From Rhodanobacter sp. 67-28 (lineage in GTDB: Bacteria; Pseudomonadota; Gammaproteobacteria; Xanthomonadales; Rhodanobacteraceae): 64,000 nucleotides of DNA. The stretch covers positions 1 through 64,000 of the forward strand of contig MKTU01000055.1 of assembly GCA_001898415.1 (NCBI GenBank), written 5' to 3'. This document shows positions 47,662 to 56,327 of the stretch, piece by piece; within the stretch, counting starts at the first letter, position 1, and each line of letters starts with the position of its first letter. A program made the position numbers and the translations under genes. The notes beneath the pieces were generated by a model. That model was not told the origin of the DNA and ran no database searches. It was given only the letters and a program-made list of their open reading frames with translations.

Positions 47662-47699
47662 GGAACCTGGCCTCGATAGGGGGCGCGGTGACGCGCCGG

Positions 47700-48290
47700 T
47701 CAGACTGCCTTGCGCGGCTGGCGCACGTAGCGCGTGCGCAGCAGGATGTCCCACAGCGGCGTGGTGACGCCGAAGTTGGTATCCGGGTGGTAGTGGTGCA
47801 CGTGGTGGGCGCCGGCCCAGCGGCGCAGCACCGGCTGCTTGAAGCGCACGTGGTGGATGATGAAGTGGGCCAGGCCGTAGACGATGTAGCCGAGCGTGAT
47901 CGAGCCGGCCAGCAGCAGCGCGAACCCGAACGGCATCAACACGACCAGCACCGCGGTGAGCGCAATCAACACCATCGCCGGCAGGAAGAACGGCAGCGAG
48001 TCGTAGCCGAGCGGGCGCTCGTGGTGCATGCGGTGGCCCTGCTCGAACAGCGGGATGCGGGTGTGGAACATCCAGCGGTGGAAGAAGTACTCGATGAAGC
48101 TGAAGGCGAACAGGCCCAGCGCGATCGCCCCGGCGGCCAACCAGGGGCCGCCGTCGAGATGGCGCCAGCCGACGACCAGCAGCCAGGCGCCCAGCGCCGT
48201 GTCCAGCACCAGCTCGGTCCAGTAGTTGGTCCGCGTGGTGGACATCCGCGCAATCGCATCCACAGCTGAACGAACGAGGTTCTGCTTCAT
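47700..48290 (-). CDS. Fatty acid hydroxylase / sterol desaturase family membrane protein
   Basis: This 196-residue integral membrane diiron oxygenase has four hydrophobic helices. The histidine boxes are complete: HRWMFH, HRMHH, HFIIHH and HHVHHYHPD. By family it inserts a hydroxyl or double bond into a lipid such as a fatty acid, hopanoid or carotenoid; the substrate cannot be chosen. Start ATG 48290 has only a weak ribosome binding site. It is part of a long minus-strand gene run. Confidence 0.9.
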   Translation of the reverse strand: MKQNLVRSAVDAIARMSTTRTNYWTELVLDTALGAWLLVVGWRHLDGGPWLAAGAIALGLFAFSFIEYFFHRWMFHTRIPLFEQGHRMHHERPLGYDSLPFFLPAMVLIALTAVLVVLMPFGFALLLAGSITLGYIVYGLAHFIIHHVRFKQPVLRRWAGAHHVHHYHPDTNFGVTTPLWDILLRTRYVRQPRKAV

Positions 48291-48409
48291 CGTTGCACTT
48301 TCTTGCCAGGCGCCATGCCGGTGTGCAGGCTCATGCGTGCATTCTCCCATGTCGGCAACCACAATCCATCATGTTTTCCCCCGCCGGCTGCCGTGGCGAC
48401 CGGTTCCGT

Positions 48410-49396
48410 TCAGTGCGACAGCGCAAAACCGGTGAGTATCTGCGCCGTCGTCTCGGGCTTTTCCAGCATCGGCAGGTGGCCGCAGCCGTTGATCGTGCTG
48501 GTGCTGATCGCGCTGGCGGCGGTCAGTCCGTTGCGCAGGCTGTCCAGCGCCGAGATGTCGGTGATCCTGTCATCGTGGCACCACAACCCCAGCACCGGCA
48601 TGGTCAGCCGGCCCAGCCGCTGCTGCAGCGCCAGCGGCTGCGCGTGCCAGGCCTGGAACGTGCGCTGGATGAAATCGCGGTCGCGCCGATTGCGCTCGAC
48701 CAGCACGTCGACGAAGCGGCCGGGCCGGTCGGGCGGCTGCGCGAACTCCAGCGCGGCCAGCTGCGCATAACCGGCGCGGTCCCCGAACAGGTAGGGGTTG
48801 TTGCCCGCGCGTACCAGGCGCGTCAAGTCGCTCTCGCCGGCTTTCAGGCCGTACGCATCGAGCAGGGCCAGGCCGGCCACGCGCTGCGGCTGGTCGGCGG
48901 CATACGCGGCGGCGATCGCCGCACCGGTGCCGTGGCCGGCCAGCATGAAGCGCGGCAGTCGCAGTGCCTGCACGAAGGCGTCCAGTCGCGCGGCCTGCGC
49001 GTCGACGTCGTAGTTGCCCTGCGCCACGCGCGAGGATTCGCCCCAGCCGGGCAGGTCGGGGATGACCAGATGGAAATGTGCACTCAGCAACGCGGCTACC
49101 GGCAACCAGACATCCTTGTCGCCGGCGAAGCCGTGCAGCAGCACGATGGTCGGGCCTTCGCCGCCTTCGTAGTACGACCAGCGGGTGTCGCCGACCTGCA
49201 CGCTGTGTGTTTCCAGCTTGGCCGCCATCGCCTCGCGCAGGTGCCCGGCGCGCATCAGCCATTGCGGCGCGAACAGGTAGCTGCCGCCCAGCACGATGGC
49301 CAGCAGCGCCACCAGCCAGGCAAGGAACTTCAGCCGCCGTCGCAGCATGCGCTTCCACAGCGGCGTGGTCGTATCGGTGGGCGAGGTCGGGCTCAC
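48410..49396 (-). CDS. Membrane-anchored alpha/beta-hydrolase with Gly in place of the nucleophile Ser
   Basis: This 328-residue protein has an N-terminal signal-anchor helix (about 24-40) and an alpha/beta-hydrolase fold. The oxyanion-hole HGFAGDKD (about 89) and the PGWGESS strand are normal, and the Asp (LWCHDDRITD) and His (NGCGHLPMLEKP) of the triad are kept. The nucleophile elbow reads AGHGTGAA, so residue 156 is Gly (codon GGC) where Ser is expected. It may be a non-catalytic binding protein, or use an atypical mechanism. Its ATG overlaps the M1 peptidase stop by 4 nt, so the two are coupled. Confidence 0.85.
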   Translation of the reverse strand: MSPTSPTDTTTPLWKRMLRRRLKFLAWLVALLAIVLGGSYLFAPQWLMRAGHLREAMAAKLETHSVQVGDTRWSYYEGGEGPTIVLLHGFAGDKDVWLPVAALLSAHFHLVIPDLPGWGESSRVAQGNYDVDAQAARLDAFVQALRLPRFMLAGHGTGAAIAAAYAADQPQRVAGLALLDAYGLKAGESDLTRLVRAGNNPYLFGDRAGYAQLAALEFAQPPDRPGRFVDVLVERNRRDRDFIQRTFQAWHAQPLALQQRLGRLTMPVLGLWCHDDRITDISALDSLRNGLTAASAISTSTINGCGHLPMLEKPETTAQILTGFALSH

Positions 49397-51255
49397 TCAG
49401 GCTTGTCCGCCTGCTTCGCCTTGGCGAGGATGCCCTCCACCACCTGCTGGGTCAGCGGGTGGTAGCCGGCCTTCGCCTTGGCGTAGACCTGTTCGGCGAA
49501 GGCCAGTCCTTCCGGCGTTTTCACGAACGCCTTGTACAGCGGCGTGGTGAGGTAGATGCGGCCGATCCGGGTCATGTGCTCGGCGGCGGCATCCCACACC
49601 GCCTTGTCGCCGGCGGCAATCGCGTGGCTGTACCAGCGCATGCCGATCTCCGCGTTCGGCGTGCCGGTGAGGTGCCAGGCGGCGTCGAGCTGCTGCATCC
49701 TGTCCAGCGCCGGCGCGTCGGGCAGGCGGTCGAGGAAATACATCCACTCCTGCGTGTTCCATCCCTTCGCGTCGAGCTTGTCGGCCGCCAGCGTGCCGGC
49801 AAGAAATTCGCCGCGCTGCCTGTCGATCGCGTCGAAGCTCGGCGACTCGGGCAGCGGTGCATCCTTGGGGATGCCGCTGCCGTAGACCCATTCGCGCACC
49901 TCCGCCCAGCCCATCTTGCCGGGGTACTTCTCGATCAGGTTCGGCTTCATGTAGTCGAGCATCTGCTCGGTGGTGATGCTGTGCCAGGCGAAATGCTTGA
50001 AATAGCCCTTCAGGTAGGCATCGAAATCGGCGCGACCGAAGCGTTGCTCCAGCGTGCGCAGGAACCACGAGCCCTTGTCGTAGGCCACGTCGGAGAGCGA
50101 GTCATCGGCGCCCACGCCGCGCGGGTCGGGCGCCAGCTTCTGCGCGTTCTCGGCCATCGCGCCGATGCTTTTCTGCAGCGCGCGTGCCGACAGCAGTGCC
50201 TCCTCGTCGGCCTGGCTCTTGCCGTACACCGCCTCGGTGATGCGGCCCTGCACGTAAGTGGTGAAACCTTCGTTGAGCCAGATGTCACGCCACGCCGCGG
50301 CGGTGACCAGGTTGCCCGACCACGAGTGCGCCAGCTCGTGCGAGACCAGCGAAACCAGGCTCTTGTCGCCCACCAGCACGGTCGGGGTGGCGAACGTCAT
50401 GTTGGGATTTTCCATGCCGCCGAACGGGAACGAGGGCGGCAGCACCAGGATGTCGTAGCGGCCCCAGGCGTAGGGGCCGTAGAGCTTCTCGGTGGCTTCG
50501 ATCAGTTTCTCGGTGTCCTCGAATTCGTGCGCGGCCTTGGCCACCACCGAGGGTTCCGCGTACACGGCCGAGCGCGGGCCGGTTTCCTTCACCGCGAGGT
50601 CGCCGGCGGCGATCGCCAGCAGGTAGGACGGGATCGGGTGCGGCTGGTCGAACCTGAAATCGCCGTCAAGCGGATGCTGCGCGTCATTGAGCGCGCTCAT
50701 CACCACGCGGATGTTCTTCGGCGCGCTGACGTGCGCGTCGTAGGTGAAGCGGATCGCCGGCGAGTCCTGCAGCGGCACCCACGAGCGCGCGTGGATGGAT
50801 TCGGACTGCGAGAACATGAACGGCGCGCGCTTGTCCGCCGTCTGCGCCGGGGTCAGCCACTGCAGGCCGGACGCGGTGGGTGCCGTGCTGTAGACGATGC
50901 GCACCTGCGCCGGATGCTTCGGCGCGGTGATGGTGAGCTTGCTGCCCAGCTCCTTGTCGCGCGGTGCCAGCGCGTATTTCAGCGGCGTGGCCTTGCCGTC
51001 GGCGGCCAGCGCCTCGACCCTGGCGATCTTCAGGTCGCGCGTATCCAGCACCAGCGACTGCGCCTGCGGGTTGCGCCAATCCAGCTTCAGCGTCGCCTGG
51101 CCCGCGAGCTGCTTGTGCGGGAAGTCAATGTTGAGGTCGAGATCCAGATGCGTCACCCGCACCTGGTCGGGCTGGGCGTAGGAGTTCGGATCGTTGGCTT
51201 GGGCAGCCACCGGCAACAGCAGCGTACCGAAGGCAAGAAGCGGAAACAGGCGCAT
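49393..51255 (-). CDS. Exported M1 family aminopeptidase (LTA4H-like)
   Basis: This 620-residue zinc aminopeptidase has a signal peptide (about 1-19, MRLFPLLAFGTLLLPVAAQA). The substrate-recognition motif GGMEN precedes the zinc site HELAHSW (His306, Glu307, His310) with the third ligand Glu329 in WLNEGF. The C-terminal helical domain is of leukotriene-A4-hydrolase/aminopeptidase B type. ATG 51255 begins the signal peptide; an upstream in-frame ATG does not. It likely trims peptides in the periplasm and is coupled to the following hydrolase gene. Confidence 0.93.
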   Translation of the reverse strand: MRLFPLLAFGTLLLPVAAQANDPNSYAQPDQVRVTHLDLDLNIDFPHKQLAGQATLKLDWRNPQAQSLVLDTRDLKIARVEALAADGKATPLKYALAPRDKELGSKLTITAPKHPAQVRIVYSTAPTASGLQWLTPAQTADKRAPFMFSQSESIHARSWVPLQDSPAIRFTYDAHVSAPKNIRVVMSALNDAQHPLDGDFRFDQPHPIPSYLLAIAAGDLAVKETGPRSAVYAEPSVVAKAAHEFEDTEKLIEATEKLYGPYAWGRYDILVLPPSFPFGGMENPNMTFATPTVLVGDKSLVSLVSHELAHSWSGNLVTAAAWRDIWLNEGFTTYVQGRITEAVYGKSQADEEALLSARALQKSIGAMAENAQKLAPDPRGVGADDSLSDVAYDKGSWFLRTLEQRFGRADFDAYLKGYFKHFAWHSITTEQMLDYMKPNLIEKYPGKMGWAEVREWVYGSGIPKDAPLPESPSFDAIDRQRGEFLAGTLAADKLDAKGWNTQEWMYFLDRLPDAPALDRMQQLDAAWHLTGTPNAEIGMRWYSHAIAAGDKAVWDAAAEHMTRIGRIYLTTPLYKAFVKTPEGLAFAEQVYAKAKAGYHPLTQQVVEGILAKAKQADKPE

Positions 51256-51328
51256 GGGCGGGAGATCTCTCGGGCCGGGAAACCCCGAGTATGCCACCGC
51301 CGCGCTGGCTGCCGCCTGTGACGAAAGC

Positions 51329-51970
51329 TCAGGGCAACTCGCCTGCCGAATGCGGGTCGCTCGCGTACGGATGCATGGTGGCGAGAAAGCCCGGTTGTGC
51401 CTCCACTCGGGCGATCCAGGCGCGGATGGCGGGATATTCGTCGAGCGCGAAGCCCGCCTCGGCCGCGCGGCTGCCGTAGGCGAACAGCGCGATGTCGGCG
51501 ATGGTGTAACGCTCGCCGGCGATGAAGTCGCGCTCCGACAGCTCGCGCTCCAGGATCTCCAGCGTGCGCTGCGCCGCGTGGCGCTTCGCCTCCACCAGCG
51601 CGGGTGCGCGTTGCGCCAGCTTGCCGGTCAGCGTCCAGTGCCGCAGCGCGCCGAGCACCGACTCCACCCGCTCCTGCTCGAAATGCAGCCACTGCTGCAC
51701 CTTGGCGCGGCCGAACGCATCACCCGGCACATACGGCGTGCCATCGGCCAGGTACATCAGGATCGCGTTCGATTCGGCCAGCGTGCGGCCGTCGTCCAGT
51801 TCGATCGCGGGCACCGTGCCGGTCGGGCTGATGCGCAGATAGCTTTCGCTGCGGCCCTCGCCCTCGAAGATGCTGACCTCCAGCGTGCGATACGGCCGGC
51901 CGAGGTGATGCAGCAGCTGGCGCACTTTCCAGGCGTTCTGCGAAGGCAGGTAGTCGTAGAGGGTCAGCAT
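51329..51970 (-). CDS. Glutathione S-transferase family protein
   Basis: This 213-residue GST has an N-terminal thioredoxin-like domain (MLTLYDYLPSQNAWKVRQLL, SPTGTVPAIELDDG, ESNAIL motif for glutathione binding) and a C-terminal helical domain (about 90-205, YTIADIALFAYGSRA). It resembles the beta/nu bacterial groups. ATG 51970 with GGAG 6 nt upstream is preferred to an ATG 12 nt earlier. Its substrate is unknown. Confidence 0.92.
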   Translation of the reverse strand: MLTLYDYLPSQNAWKVRQLLHHLGRPYRTLEVSIFEGEGRSESYLRISPTGTVPAIELDDGRTLAESNAILMYLADGTPYVPGDAFGRAKVQQWLHFEQERVESVLGALRHWTLTGKLAQRAPALVEAKRHAAQRTLEILERELSERDFIAGERYTIADIALFAYGSRAAEAGFALDEYPAIRAWIARVEAQPGFLATMHPYASDPHSAGELP

Positions 51971-52071
51971 CGGCAACTCCATTGAGGTGAGGCGCGCATT
52001 CTGGCGTCACCGCGCCGGGCGCGCCATCCGCTTCTTGCGCCGACGCGGTTCCGGTCCGAAACGGCGTGCCG

Positions 52072-53025
52072 TCAGCAGTACCGATCGGCCAGCGCGTCAG
52101 TGGCCTCGACCAGGCGGTCGACGATGGCCGGGTCGGCCGCGCTGTGGCCGGCGAGCACGAAGTGCAGGGTGGCTTCGGGCCAGGCCTGGGCGAGGTCCCA
52201 GGCGCTGACGGCGGGGCAGATGATGTCGTAGCGGCCGTGCACGATGGTGGCCGGCAGGTGGCGGATGCGCGGCACGTCGCGCAGCAGCTGGTCCGGTTCG
52301 AGGAACAGCGCGTGACGGAAGTAGTGGGCTTCCATCAGCGCCAGGCTGACTGCGTGATGCGGGTCTTCGAAGATGCCGCCGGCGTCGGGGTCGTGCACCA
52401 GGGTGGTGCTGCCGCCTTCCCACGCGCTCCACGCCTGCGCTGCGGCGAGGCGGGTGGCTTCGTCGGTGCTGTTCAGGCGCTGCCAGTAGGCGTCCAGCAT
52501 CTCGCCGCGCTCGTCGCTCGGGATGAAATCGCGGAAGCGCGCCCAGCGTTCGGGGAAGATCTGCCGTGCGCCGCCATCGAGTTCGTTGAACCAGCGCAAT
52601 TCCTGTGGCCGGCCGAGGAAGATGCCGCGCAGCACGATGCCCAGGCAATGCTGCGGGTGGGCCTGGCTGTACGCCAGCGCCAGGGTCGAACCCCAGGAGC
52701 CGCCGAACACCACCCAGTGCTCGATGCCCAGGAAGGCGCGGATGCGCTCGATGTCGGCGACCAGGTGCGTGGTGGTGTTGTCGGTGAGTTCGGCGAACGG
52801 GGTGGACTGCCCGCAGCCGCGCTGGTCGAACAGCACGATGCGGTAGCGCGCCGGATCGAAGAAGCGACGGTGATAGGTCGACAGGCCGGCGCCCGGTCCG
52901 CCGTGCAGGAAGATCACCGGCAGGCCCAGCGGGTTGCCGCACTCCTCCACGTGCAGCGTGTGCAGCGCATCCACGGGGAGGCGATGGGTCTGGTACGGCT
53001 CGATCTCCGGGTACAGCTCGCGCAT
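52072..53025 (-). CDS. pip: Proline iminopeptidase
   Basis: This 317-residue cytoplasmic S33 peptidase removes N-terminal proline from peptides. Family motifs are HGGPGAGLS (oxyanion hole), FDQRGCGQSTP, the nucleophile elbow GGSWGS, the Asp in HGRYDIICP and the His in AGHSAADPA. It follows the AcpA-like gene by 21 bp. It would complete breakdown of proline-containing peptides made by the S9 and S10 enzymes. Confidence 0.96.
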   Translation of the reverse strand: MRELYPEIEPYQTHRLPVDALHTLHVEECGNPLGLPVIFLHGGPGAGLSTYHRRFFDPARYRIVLFDQRGCGQSTPFAELTDNTTTHLVADIERIRAFLGIEHWVVFGGSWGSTLALAYSQAHPQHCLGIVLRGIFLGRPQELRWFNELDGGARQIFPERWARFRDFIPSDERGEMLDAYWQRLNSTDEATRLAAAQAWSAWEGGSTTLVHDPDAGGIFEDPHHAVSLALMEAHYFRHALFLEPDQLLRDVPRIRHLPATIVHGRYDIICPAVSAWDLAQAWPEATLHFVLAGHSAADPAIVDRLVEATDALADRYC

Positions 53026-53046
53026 GGTCGGTGTTTCCTGCGGGGG

Positions 53047-54741
53047 TCAGGCGCTGGCGAACTGCAGCGCGGCGGTGAGGTCGCCCGGCGGCGGGCCGCC
53101 GGCGGCGATCATCGATGCGTCGCGCAGCTTCAGTCCGGGCAGCAGCTTGAGGTCGAAACGGCGGGTGAGGAAACGCAGGATCGAGCCGGTGTCGTAGATC
53201 GTGTGGTCGACGAAGCCCCGCTTCGCGTGTGGCGAGATCACCAGCGCCGGCACGCGCGTGCCCGGGCCCCAGCGATCGCCTTTCGGCGGCGCCACGTGAT
53301 CCCACCAGCCGCCATTCTCGTCCACCGTGAGCACCACCAGCATGTTCGGCCACTGCGGACTGCGCTGCAGCGCCTCGACCACTTGCGCCAGGTGCTCGTC
53401 GCCGGCATCGAGGCTGGCGTAGCCGGCGTGCATGTTGAGATTGCCTTGCGGCTTGTAGAACGTCACCGGCGGCAATTGGCCGGCTTCGACCGCGGCAATG
53501 AAATGGTTGCTGTCGGCGCGGCTGCCGGTGCCGGCGTCGCGCAGATGCTGCGCACGCGCCGCCGTGCCCGGGGCGAACTGGCGGAAATAGTTGAGCGGCT
53601 GGTGGTGCGGCTGGAAATCCGGCACCTGCGGAAACTCGCTGTGGTCGCCTTCGCCCTTGCCGTCGAGCGCCAGCTGCCAGGCGCCGGCATACCAGGCCCA
53701 GTCGATACCGGCTTGCGACAGCACGTCGCCGATGGTCAGGTGGCTCTGCGCGGGCAGCGTGTTCGGGCTGGTCGCATCCGCCAGCCGCGGATCGCGCGGG
53801 TCATGGCTGAAGCCCGGCGCATAGGCCGGCCCCATGGTGTTGACCGCCCAGAAGTCCGGCGTCATGGCATCGCGCGAGGCCCATTCCGGGCGACCCTGCA
53901 TCGCGCTCGCCGGAGAGCCTTCGGCGAACTTCGGCAGGATGCCGGTGGGGTCGTCACCCTGCACCTGGGCGATCTGCAGTTTCGCCGGGCTCTGGTCGGC
54001 GTGCGGGAAGTACGGCGGCTGCGCGGCGACCAGGTACTGGTGGTTGAGGAACGAGCCGCCGAATGCGCCCATGAAAAAGTTGTCGCACAAGGTGTACTGC
54101 CGCGCCAGCTGCCACAGGCGCAGGCTGCGGGCCGTGTCGGCGTAGTGGCCCATCGGCATCGCGCCGGTGTTGCTCCAGGCCACGAAGCCGTCGTTGCGGC
54201 CGCCGTTGATCTGCAGCTGGTTTTCGTAGAAGCGGTGCACCAGGTCGCGGGTGATCACGCCGTGCGGCAGCAGCTCGCCATCGGGCGTGCGCAGCGCGAA
54301 AGGCCGGTTGGGCAAACCGGTGATGGCCTGCTCGTCGATGAGGTAGCGGCGCCCGCCGACCACCTGCTCGCGCGGCACCATGCCGCTCCACACCGGCGGC
54401 AGCGTGGTGAGCAGACTGCCGTCGCGGTCGCGCTGGCGGTACTCGGGCGAGTCGAGCGCCTTGAGCGGTTGCGCCAGGCCGGGGAAGCCGGCGAACAGGT
54501 TGTTGAAGCTGCGGTTCTCCGCGTACAGCACCACCACGTGCTGGATATGCTGCCGCAGCAGCGCGTCGAGCGCCGCTTGATCTCCCGTCGGCGCACTGGC
54601 GTGGCGTGCGTCGTCGATGCGACAGCCGGCCAGCGTCGCGGCCGCACCCGCCAGCGCGATGCCGCCCAGCACGCGGCGCCGGGCAGGGTCGCGGGGTGCG
54701 TTCTCGTCGGCGTCGGGCGGTGCGCTCGGCTTGTCCGTCAT
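53047..54741 (-). CDS. AcpA-like acid phosphatase / phospholipase C family lipoprotein
   Basis: This 564-residue exported phosphoesterase is related to Francisella AcpA and bacterial phospholipase C. A twin-arginine signal (RRRVLGGIALAG) ends in a lipobox LAGC with Cys40, so it is a Tat-exported lipoprotein. VVLYAENRSFNNLF carries the metal-binding Glu-Asn near the N-terminus, and VVLTVDENGGWWDHVAPP and ISPHAKRG provide further metal ligands. The substrate could be a phospholipid or phosphomonoester. It lies 16 bp after the S10 gene and 21 bp before pip, so it appears to be part of one operon. Confidence 0.88.
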   Translation of the reverse strand: MTDKPSAPPDADENAPRDPARRRVLGGIALAGAAATLAGCRIDDARHASAPTGDQAALDALLRQHIQHVVVLYAENRSFNNLFAGFPGLAQPLKALDSPEYRQRDRDGSLLTTLPPVWSGMVPREQVVGGRRYLIDEQAITGLPNRPFALRTPDGELLPHGVITRDLVHRFYENQLQINGGRNDGFVAWSNTGAMPMGHYADTARSLRLWQLARQYTLCDNFFMGAFGGSFLNHQYLVAAQPPYFPHADQSPAKLQIAQVQGDDPTGILPKFAEGSPASAMQGRPEWASRDAMTPDFWAVNTMGPAYAPGFSHDPRDPRLADATSPNTLPAQSHLTIGDVLSQAGIDWAWYAGAWQLALDGKGEGDHSEFPQVPDFQPHHQPLNYFRQFAPGTAARAQHLRDAGTGSRADSNHFIAAVEAGQLPPVTFYKPQGNLNMHAGYASLDAGDEHLAQVVEALQRSPQWPNMLVVLTVDENGGWWDHVAPPKGDRWGPGTRVPALVISPHAKRGFVDHTIYDTGSILRFLTRRFDLKLLPGLKLRDASMIAAGGPPPGDLTAALQFASA

Positions 54742-54757
54742 GGCTGGGGAGACTCCG

Positions 54758-56311
54758 TCAGGGCCGCGGTGCGGCCTCGTCGTAGAAGCGCGCCAGATCC
54801 GCCTTCACTTGCTTCAAGGCGTCGACATCGAAGTAGATCATGTGACCGGACGGATAGAAACCGTACTCGATGTTCTTGCTGATCGCCGGGTCCAGGCTGA
54901 GGTGGCCCAGGTCGAACTCGGTGGCGTAGAACGGCGTGGCCAGGTCGTAGTAGCCGTTGGCGGAAAAGACCTTCAGATGCGGGTTGCGCCGCATCGTGTC
55001 GGCCAGGTCACTGCCCACGTACGGCGCCTGCGGGAAGCGCTGATGCTCGCGCTTCCAGTCCCAGTTGCGGTTGATGACGCCGTAGTTGTTGGGCAGGTAG
55101 GCGTGGTCGCCGGTGTAGTTCAGGGCGCTGGTGGCGTACTGGTTGAAGGCGGCCAGGTAGGCGCCGGTGGCGGCATCGCTGGCGGCGTCGCCGTCGGGCG
55201 TCTCGCCGGCGGCATCCGGGTCGATGCCTTCGAAACGGCCGTCCAGACGTCCAACCGTGCGGCGCTGGTCGCGCAGCAGCTCCTTGCGGAAGCGGCTGGG
55301 GTCGATGCGCAGGTTGGCCTGCTTGATGTACGTCGTCGACAGGCCTATGTACTGGCTCAGCTGCGTGGCGATGCGGTCGGCCTCGGCCGGCGTGATCGCG
55401 TCGCCCCTGGCCAGTGCCAGGGTGTAGTCGGTGCTGGCGAACTGGCGCACGGCGGCGATGAAGCCGGCCAGGTCGGCGGGCTTGTTCGGTACCTTGTTGT
55501 GGTACCAGGCGATCGCGGCCTCGGTCGGCAGGTTGACGATGTAGCCGTGGTCGACACCGGTGTTGGCCCACACGCTGAAGTCCAGGATCGAGGACATCAG
55601 CACGATGCCGTTGAGCTCCATGCCCTGGTCCTGCAATTGCTTGGCCAGCACCGCCGAGCGGGTGGTGCCGTAGCTCTCGCCGAACAGGAACTTCGGCGAG
55701 TTCCAGCGGTGGTTGTCGCCGACGTAGCGGGTGATGAACTTCGCGAACGCGTCGGCATCCTGATCGATGCCGTAGAAGTCCTTGCCCTTGGCCGCGCCGA
55801 CCAGCTGCGAATAGCCGGTGCCGGGCGCGTCGATGAAGACCAGGTCGGACTTGTCGAGCAGGCTGTATTCGTTCGGCACCGTGCTGTACGGCGGCGGCGG
55901 GATCGGCTGGTCGCCCGCGTTGGCCACCCGTACCGGCCCGACCGAACCCATGTGCAGCCACATGCTGGAGGAGCCGGGGCCGCCGTTGAACAGGAAGGTG
56001 ACCGGCCGCTGCGCGGCCTTGCCGTCGCCGACGGTGTAGGCCACGTAGAACATGCTGACCGTGGGCTGGCCCTTGTCGTCCTTGATCAGCAAGGTGCCGG
56101 CGGTGGCCTTGTAGGCCACGTTGCGGCCATCGATGCGCACGCTGTGCGAGGTCACCACCTTGCGTTCGGGCGGGATCGGCAGCGTGTCCTTCTTGGTGTC
56201 CTTGTCGGCCTGGGACTTGCTGTCGTGCGGGTTGCTGTCGGCCGCATGCAGCGGGGCGGCAAGGCCGATGGCCAGGACGAAGGCGAGCGGGGCGATGAGG
56301 GAATGGCGCAT
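54758..56311 (-). CDS. Exported S10 family serine carboxypeptidase, paralogue 1
   Basis: This 517-residue protein has a signal peptide (about 1-23, ending LHAAD). The S10 fold shows NGGPGSSS (oxyanion and substrate-binding), the nucleophile elbow GESYG with Ser213, the Asp in NGYYDLATPF and the His in PSGHMIY. It should release C-terminal residues in the periplasm or outside. ATG 56311 has GGAG about 9 nt upstream. It lies 16 bp after a close paralogue, and shares the blocks IKQANLR and SRFRKELLRDQR with it. Confidence 0.9.
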   Translation of the reverse strand: MRHSLIAPLAFVLAIGLAAPLHAADSNPHDSKSQADKDTKKDTLPIPPERKVVTSHSVRIDGRNVAYKATAGTLLIKDDKGQPTVSMFYVAYTVGDGKAAQRPVTFLFNGGPGSSSMWLHMGSVGPVRVANAGDQPIPPPPYSTVPNEYSLLDKSDLVFIDAPGTGYSQLVGAAKGKDFYGIDQDADAFAKFITRYVGDNHRWNSPKFLFGESYGTTRSAVLAKQLQDQGMELNGIVLMSSILDFSVWANTGVDHGYIVNLPTEAAIAWYHNKVPNKPADLAGFIAAVRQFASTDYTLALARGDAITPAEADRIATQLSQYIGLSTTYIKQANLRIDPSRFRKELLRDQRRTVGRLDGRFEGIDPDAAGETPDGDAASDAATGAYLAAFNQYATSALNYTGDHAYLPNNYGVINRNWDWKREHQRFPQAPYVGSDLADTMRRNPHLKVFSANGYYDLATPFYATEFDLGHLSLDPAISKNIEYGFYPSGHMIYFDVDALKQVKADLARFYDEAAPRP

Positions 56312-56327
56312 GGCGAGAGGCTCCGTA

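Noticed and set aside
52066-54882. A 938-codon plus-strand frame opposite pip and the AcpA-like gene
   Set aside because: It is antisense to two well-supported genes and has a low-complexity Val/Arg/Gln composition.
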